Positions 8,074-12,209 of a DNA stretch of 12,209 bases are shown one piece after another. Within the stretch, counting starts at the first letter, position 1, and each line of letters opens with the position of its first letter. Under the pieces are notes generated by a model that saw only the letters and a list, made by a program, of their open reading frames with translations, was not told the DNA's origin and made no database searches. A program made the position numbers and the translations under genes. The stretch is from Fulvivirga aurantia (GTDB lineage Bacteria; Bacteroidota; Bacteroidia; Cytophagales; Cyclobacteriaceae). The DNA is taken from assembly GCF_009711475.1 (NCBI RefSeq), contig NZ_SMMD01000865.1:1-12209 (forward strand), written 5' to 3'.

Positions 8074-9672
8074 ATGAAAAATCTTAATAAAATATTATTA
8101 TATAGCTTAGGGCTTGCAGTCTTTTCATTTAGCTGCGACTCTGAAGAAGATCTTATTGATCAACGCATTGAGGAAAACACGACACCCGAAGAGGTAGCTG
8201 TTTCCGGTTCTGCAGATTTCACTTCTTACATTTCGGTTGGAAACTCTTTAACTGCAGGCTTTGCAGATGCCGCTCTTTATCCAGAAGGTCAGCAGTACTC
8301 TTTTTCAAGCATTGTTGCAGGGCAATTAGAGCTTGCAGGTGGTGGTAGCTTCGTCATTCCGGACATTGTTTCAGGCAACGGATTTGGTGGAGTTGATGAA
8401 AATATGATGATTGAGGGTAAATCCTTTATCGACATTGAAACTGCACTTGCCGCGATAGCTGAAGTAGAAGGTGTTGAAGTTGCTGATGCCATTCAAACAA
8501 CAGAAGGGAGTGCATTGACAAATTCATCAAACACAGGTGCTGCACTCAATAATTTTGGTGTACCTGGGGCGAGATTAATCGATCTTTCTGCTAAAGGTTA
8601 TGGTTCTTTAAATCCTTTTTATGGTGCCTTTCAATCTTCTGCAACCGCGTCAATACTGGAAGATGCAGTAAGTGCTGATGGTTCAATATTCACTTTATGG
8701 GCCGGAAATAATGATGTGCTTGGCTATGCTATAAATGGGGGTGCTGCAGGAGAAGATTTTGATCCTATGAATCCACAAACAATTACCGATGCAGGTACTT
8801 TTGGTGCAGCCTTATCTGCAACCTTAGATGCCTTAACTGCCAATGGTGCCGATGGAATATTATTGAATATACCACCTATAACTCTTATTCCATATTTTCA
8901 AACCGTAACAAATATATCAGGGGGAGTTGACTTAATTCCTTTGGATGCACAAACAGCAGCTTTCGTTACTTCGAACTATTCTGATTACAACAATGGATTG
9001 AATAATCTAGCTGCGGCCATGGTAATTACCCAAGAAGAGGCTGATAGAAGGCAAATCTCATTCGTAGAAGGAGACAATCCTCCAGTTATCACTGACGAGT
9101 CTTTATCTGACCTTTCAAGCTTTGGCCTACCAAGTATTAGACAGGCGGAGTCTATGGATTTGTTTACCCTTACAGCCTTGGGTACAATAGGAAGTTTACA
9201 GGATCCTGATGATCCAACTTCAGTTATTGGTGTTGGAGTACCTGTACCAGATGAATTTACACTGACTTTCGATGAGCAAACTAATGTTATTATGGCTTAT
9301 GCCACATTTAATACTATAATAGCTACAGAGGCAGCTGCTAGACCTAATATTCATTTACTAGACATCGGTCCTTTATTTGCCGATGTTTTTGGTCTAAGTG
9401 GTGCTCAAGCAGCAGCGCTAGGTTTAAGCGCAGCCGCTCAATCAGCTGCGGATGGTGAATTAGGTATTAAAGTAGGTGGCTTTGATTTAGTTCCTTTAAG
9501 TTTATCACAAGAGGAATTATTCAATAGCATTTGGTCAACAGATGGTGTACACCCTAATCCAAGAGGTGCTGCAATCATTGCCAATGAAGTTATAGCAAAA
9601 ATCAATGCTGAGTTCGATGCGACAGTGCCATTGGTAAATGTATTAGATTACCCTACTATCAACGCTAAATAA
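8074..9672 (+). CDS. SGNH/GDSL-type hydrolase, predicted outer-membrane or surface lipoprotein
   Basis: This 532-residue lipoprotein has a short signal peptide ending in the lipobox-like FSFSC, with C21 the lipidation site and an acidic stretch (DSEEDLID) after it. Acidic residues after the cysteine are associated with surface export in Bacteroidota. SGNH hydrolase blocks are visible: block I as GNSLTAG with nucleophile S58, block II as FGVPGARLIDL with G165, block III as WAGNNDV with G211 and N213, and block V as DGVHPNPRG with D490 and H493. The expected reaction is ester hydrolysis (lipase, esterase or deacetylase). Two points are unusual: block I has GNS where the classic motif has GDS, and about 275 residues separate blocks III and V, far more than in compact enzymes. 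It lies 17 bp after the receptor gene, so the two are probably co-transcribed. The substrate is unknown. Confidence 0.88.
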   Translation: MKNLNKILLYSLGLAVFSFSCDSEEDLIDQRIEENTTPEEVAVSGSADFTSYISVGNSLTAGFADAALYPEGQQYSFSSIVAGQLELAGGGSFVIPDIVSGNGFGGVDENMMIEGKSFIDIETALAAIAEVEGVEVADAIQTTEGSALTNSSNTGAALNNFGVPGARLIDLSAKGYGSLNPFYGAFQSSATASILEDAVSADGSIFTLWAGNNDVLGYAINGGAAGEDFDPMNPQTITDAGTFGAALSATLDALTANGADGILLNIPPITLIPYFQTVTNISGGVDLIPLDAQTAAFVTSNYSDYNNGLNNLAAAMVITQEEADRRQISFVEGDNPPVITDESLSDLSSFGLPSIRQAESMDLFTLTALGTIGSLQDPDDPTSVIGVGVPVPDEFTLTFDEQTNVIMAYATFNTIIATEAAARPNIHLLDIGPLFADVFGLSGAQAAALGLSAAAQSAADGELGIKVGGFDLVPLSLSQEELFNSIWSTDGVHPNPRGAAIIANEVIAKINAEFDATVPLVNVLDYPTINAK

Positions 9673-9694
9673 ATTTAGCATCAGATAAAAAACA

Positions 9695-9728
9695 AAAAGC
9701 CCTCAAAGGACATCCTTTGAGGGCTTTT
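9695..9728. terminator. Bidirectional intrinsic terminator between convergent genes
   Basis: A GC-containing hairpin pairs AAAAGCCCTCAAAGG (9695-9709) with its exact complement (9714-9728), a 15-bp stem with a four-base loop ACAT. It has an A-rich 5' flank and a T-rich 3' end (CTTTTATATTTT). It lies 22 bp after the stop of the SGNH gene and about 20 bp past the stop of the minus-strand gene ending at 9748. The symmetric A and T tracts allow it to terminate transcription from both sides. Confidence 0.92.
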
Positions 9729-9747
9729 ATATTTTAAGGCTTTTCTC

Positions 9748-11433
9748 TTACCCCAATATCTTTTTCAACGTAAGGGTTGTGATTAAGTAGGTTGGCTTCA
9801 CTCCTTCCATACCTAAACTACCTGACGCTAGTGTACTTCCCGTTTTAAGCGGATTATCTGAAGCGTAGTATGCATATCTTACAACCACATTTTCAGTGAT
9901 ACTTTTTCTGATTTTAGCCGCTGACTGAATCGCCTTTTGATAATGTGCACCTTCCATTTCCAGGCCTACTGCATTCCATGTACTGGTTAAAAAGTGATTC
10001 AATACATCTTTATTCTGTAATGAAGTACCTAACACAGTAATCATAGGGCCTTCATATACACCTTTTTGATCTCCAAAATCTTTTTTACTGAAATCATTTT
10101 CAATTGGGTAGTTATCGGCAGTACCTTCAAAAACATGAGCTGTTGGTATCATAATATCGCCTTTGTCACCCTTTAATATACCTGCCTTACCCATGATGGT
10201 TATTGACTTCATATTCAATTCTACGTCATCCAGATCTCCGGCAGTTTCGTAAGGCTTAAGTAGCTCATCAAGGCACTCAAATGCTTGCTCTCCAAAGGCA
10301 TAGTCCATTACTACCAACAATGGTTTGTCTTTATCTTCTAATGGTTTAGAAGGCCTGATTTCAGCAGGCAACTTTTCCATGTCAATGGCAGTCAAATCGA
10401 TCAACTGTACAGGCAGGTTGGTACCCGACTGATCTTCAATCTCAATAAGACCGTGCTTTAGGGCATATTTCTTTATCTTCTCTCCTAGTGCCTTGTTTTC
10501 GTCTTTACCTGTCTCAATAGCCATTTTCTCTACAGAAGGATACTTCTTCATCCCGAGAGCTCCGAAACCATATACGGCATTTAAAAAGCTATGCATATTA
10601 GCACTGATAACGTGGATTGGTCTTCTATTCCATTTATTGTCATAAATGCATTTCTTTATTTTATTGGCCCACTGCTCACCGTAGATATGATGCCCGACAA
10701 TTTCTCTAAGTTTAGCACTAAAGGTGACCTCCTTATCTTCTTGGTTCTTGTGTTCTGCAATGGCAGTTTTGCCTAGCCAATACACTATATGGTATAGACT
10801 GTTTTTATTCTTACCCTTGCTAAATTTTTTAATCGCCTCTCTGGTTTCTTTTACCGTTCTACCTAAGAAATTACTTAAATAGACTACAGCTTTTTTCTCA
10901 TCAAACGGTTCGCCAGCGTCTTCCAGCTTCACCACTTCCTCTAGTTTCTTCCAATCGTCCTTTATCCTTCCTTTTTGATCGAGGCTATGATTTTTGATTT
11001 TCTCACCTTCTACACAGAGAAAAGTGATGTGAGTAAGAATATCGTAAATATCGCTACGCCCACGGGTCATTTCGATATAGATACGATTCTCATCTATTCT
11101 AAAGCAATTTCTTCTTCTTTTTGGCGGAATGATCATCTTGTGCCCGGCCTCCTCAAAGCCTTCACGAGCCACAAGCTTGATAAAGCGACACTCTTCTATA
11201 CCATCTGGAAGTCGCTCAATCACATAAAGCAAACCATCTAGTTCTACTTTTTCGGGGTCTTCGATCGTACCATAAATCTCAGGTTTGAGGGTAAGGAGTG
11301 CATCAATAAGTGAGCGACCAGAAACGCCCATCGGCTTGTACGACCCTCTGATAAAAAGGTGTCTCATTGTAATGTAAAGCCTTTCGATGGCAGCTCGTGA
11401 TTCTCTTGTTCTCTGTTTTGTTATATCTATCAT
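9748..11433 (-). CDS. Conserved Bacteroidota protein with C-terminal AMP-nucleosidase/phosphorylase-like domain
   Basis: This 561-residue cytoplasmic protein has no signal peptide or membrane helix. I recall homologues annotated only as a domain of unknown function (possibly DUF6909; memory, not searched). Residues 1-~360 are unrecognised. They include a conserved-looking start (RESRAAIERLYITMRHLFIRG), a basic PPKRRRNCFRIDE stretch (103-115) and RGRSDIYDILTHITFL (124-139). The C-terminal part, about 368-561, reads like a nucleoside phosphorylase/nucleosidase fold: an opening strand PLLVVMDYAFG (371-381), GKAGILKGDKGDIMIP (415-430), GLEMEGA (490-496, with E492 and E494 in the ribose-binding position) and YASDNPL (523-529, with D526 in the catalytic-aspartate position). 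The wording resembles short AMP nucleosidases of Bacteroidota. Activity is inferred, not shown. An alternative is a catalytically changed nucleotide sensor. It is preceded by a 17-bp palindrome. Confidence 0.85.
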   Translation of the reverse strand: MIDITKQRTRESRAAIERLYITMRHLFIRGSYKPMGVSGRSLIDALLTLKPEIYGTIEDPEKVELDGLLYVIERLPDGIEECRFIKLVAREGFEEAGHKMIIPPKRRRNCFRIDENRIYIEMTRGRSDIYDILTHITFLCVEGEKIKNHSLDQKGRIKDDWKKLEEVVKLEDAGEPFDEKKAVVYLSNFLGRTVKETREAIKKFSKGKNKNSLYHIVYWLGKTAIAEHKNQEDKEVTFSAKLREIVGHHIYGEQWANKIKKCIYDNKWNRRPIHVISANMHSFLNAVYGFGALGMKKYPSVEKMAIETGKDENKALGEKIKKYALKHGLIEIEDQSGTNLPVQLIDLTAIDMEKLPAEIRPSKPLEDKDKPLLVVMDYAFGEQAFECLDELLKPYETAGDLDDVELNMKSITIMGKAGILKGDKGDIMIPTAHVFEGTADNYPIENDFSKKDFGDQKGVYEGPMITVLGTSLQNKDVLNHFLTSTWNAVGLEMEGAHYQKAIQSAAKIRKSITENVVVRYAYYASDNPLKTGSTLASGSLGMEGVKPTYLITTLTLKKILG

Positions 11434-11488
11434 ATTATATTGTTATTCTATTTTAAATCGCCCCACCTTTCTACAAACCCCCATATAC

Positions 11489-11527
11489 ACAAAATACTAA
11501 GTTTAAGTAATAAACTTAGTATTTTGT
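11489..11527. repeat. Perfect 17-bp AT-rich palindrome between two minus-strand genes
   Basis: Bases 11489-11505 (ACAAAATACTAAGTTTA) are exactly complementary to 11511-11527, enclosing the loop AGTAA. On the minus strand it lies 57 bp after the stop of the DUF4494-type gene and 55 bp before the ATG of the 561-aa gene. Tracts of A and T at the stem base could let it act as a terminator for the upstream gene. The stem has only four G-C pairs, though, and no separate T-run follows on the minus strand. An operator or leader hairpin for the 561-aa gene is an equal possibility. Confidence 0.75.
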
Positions 11528-11584
11528 TTTGACTTCGGTTACTAAAAAACAGCTTTTGAAGTCTACACAATATGTCCGCTTGGC

Positions 11585-12061
11585 CTAGCCTTGTTCTACT
11601 TCAGACAGTGGTTTAAGGTTAGAAGGAATTTCATCTGCTTCATATGGATAAACCTCAATAATATTTGTCTGGGTAATTGATGGCACATCGTAAGGCACCA
11701 ACATACCATTAAAATGGTGCTCGACCATTTCAAAAGCTTGTTTTACATGCAAAGCGCAAACCAGCATATAAGTATTTATCTTTTTTTCCTTTTCGCTGTC
11801 TCCATCTAATGTAGAATAGCTCACCTTACATTTAAACCAGGTTTCGGCCTCTTCGCTCGGCACTACTTCTACTATATTTGTTTTAGTAATTTGAGTTACG
11901 CCCCACTCTCCACTAAAATCCTGAGCACCTATTTCATTTATCCTTGTTTCAGCATCGGTATAAGAAACTGCATCAATCAAAAATGACTCAGTAACCTGTT
12001 TTAACATACCATCCTCTGCTTCTTTATTGTGCTTTACTTTACAGTTGTACCAGGTTTTCAT
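11585..12061 (-). CDS. DUF4494-type protein made of two repeated halves
   Basis: This 158-residue soluble protein resembles the DUF4494 family of Bacteroidota (recalled, not searched); its function is unknown. It has no signal peptide or membrane helix and is acidic overall. An internal duplication is visible: TWYNCKVKH at residue 3 matches TWFKCKVSY at 74, and ITKTNIVEVVP (58-68) matches ITQTNIIEVYP (129-139). This gives a constant offset of 71 residues. In each half a WxxCKV strand is followed by an extended stretch (ESFLIDAVSYTDAETRI against NTYMLVCALHVKQAFEM), suggesting two copies of a small alpha/beta unit. The ATG at 12059-12061 gives the family-like opening and lacks a Shine-Dalgarno sequence. 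It lies downstream of a tRNA gene on the same strand but is separated from it by a terminator. Confidence 0.85.
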   Translation of the reverse strand: MKTWYNCKVKHNKEAEDGMLKQVTESFLIDAVSYTDAETRINEIGAQDFSGEWGVTQITKTNIVEVVPSEEAETWFKCKVSYSTLDGDSEKEKKINTYMLVCALHVKQAFEMVEHHFNGMLVPYDVPSITQTNIIEVYPYEADEIPSNLKPLSEVEQG

Positions 12062-12141
12062 AATTAAGAAGATTTTAGTTGTGTAGAAAAACGATGTGAC
12101 AAACTTGATAAACCTAGCAGTTTACCCTTTGCCTTTTATAA

Positions 12142-12175
12142 AAAAACCCTCTCAGATCACTCTGATAGGGTTTTT
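12142..12175 (-). terminator. Terminator after the tRNA gene
   Basis: Bases 12142-12150 (AAAAACCCT) pair with 12167-12175. After one C/T mismatch, 12152-12156 pair with 12161-12165, leaving a four-base TCAC loop. Read on the minus strand, a T-run follows the stem. It begins 7 bp beyond the tRNA 3' end, the normal place for an intrinsic terminator of a tRNA transcript, and it insulates the DUF4494-type gene. Confidence 0.85.
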
Positions 12176-12181
12176 ATGAAG

Positions 12182-12209
12182 TAGCCCGTAGGGGAATCGA
12201 ACCCCTGTT
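12182..12209 (-). tRNA. tRNA 3' portion, probably tRNA-Glu (5' part outside window)
   Basis: On the minus strand the last bases of the window read as a T-arm: stem AGGGG (12202-12206), loop TTCGATT (12195-12201) and stem CCCCT (12190-12194). The 3' acceptor strand ACGGGCT (12183-12189) and discriminator A (12182) follow. The AACAGGGGTTCGATTCCCCT run resembles tRNA-Glu, as does the acceptor end. The anticodon lies outside the window, so identity is inferred. The CCA end is not encoded (CTT follows the discriminator) and would need to be added by the CCA enzyme. Confidence 0.88.

Noticed and set aside
10975..11241. An 88-codon plus-strand open frame inside the 561-aa gene
   Set aside because: Antisense to the larger gene, without a promoter, terminator or recognisable sequence.
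9748..12061. A defence or toxin system built on the nucleosidase-like protein and the DUF4494-type gene
   Set aside because: No integrase, nuclease, helicase or other mobile or defence context is present, and both genes resemble widely conserved chromosomal families; the surroundings look like housekeeping DNA.
12109..12116. TAGGTTTA on the minus strand as a Bacteroidota -7 promoter element (TAnnTTTG) for the DUF4494-type gene
   Set aside because: The last base differs from consensus and no TTG/TTTG element lies at the expected distance upstream.

Overview
The window reads as a chromosomal segment from a Bacteroidota bacterium, most likely a gliding, aerobic Cytophagales-type organism. Support comes from gldC (gliding machinery), a TonB-dependent receptor with an N-terminal CarboxypepD_reg-like domain, two small protein families I know mainly from this phylum (DUF3098-like and DUF4494-like), start codons mostly without Shine-Dalgarno sequences, and moderately AT-rich DNA. 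The order-level placement is an inference. No phage, IS element, CRISPR array or plasmid signature was seen.

Layout. Positions 1-3169 hold a tight plus-strand run: the 3' part of ftsX, a small DUF3098-type membrane protein, uppP, truB and ribF. Gaps are 6-20 bp and truB/ribF share an ATGA overlap, so this looks like one transcription unit. It joins cell-envelope functions (divisome ABC permease, undecaprenyl-phosphate recycling) to tRNA modification and flavin cofactor synthesis. Positions 3265-4631 encode the two subunits of a 3-oxoacid CoA-transferase (scoA, scoB). They end in a long stem-loop that lies only 20 bp before gldC (4716-5051). Positions 5207-9672 encode an outer-membrane TonB-dependent receptor followed 17 bp later by a large SGNH/GDSL-type lipoprotein. 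I read these as a surface hydrolysis-plus-import pair. A strong, apparently bidirectional terminator (9695-9728) separates them from convergent minus-strand genes.

Positions 9748-12209, all minus strand, hold a 561-aa protein, a 158-aa DUF4494-type protein built from two repeated halves, and the 3' end of a tRNA (probably tRNA-Glu) with its own terminator. The 561-aa protein is normally left as hypothetical. Its last ~195 residues carry the main motifs of a nucleoside phosphorylase/nucleosidase fold, and they look most like the short AMP nucleosidase of Bacteroidota. This is the most interesting item in the window. A 17-bp perfect AT-rich palindrome lies between the 158-aa and 561-aa genes.

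Most of the window is conserved housekeeping DNA. The points worth following up are the nucleosidase-like fusion, the receptor/SGNH pair, and several unexplained hairpins at gene borders. There is no gene-free stretch longer than about 155 bp.
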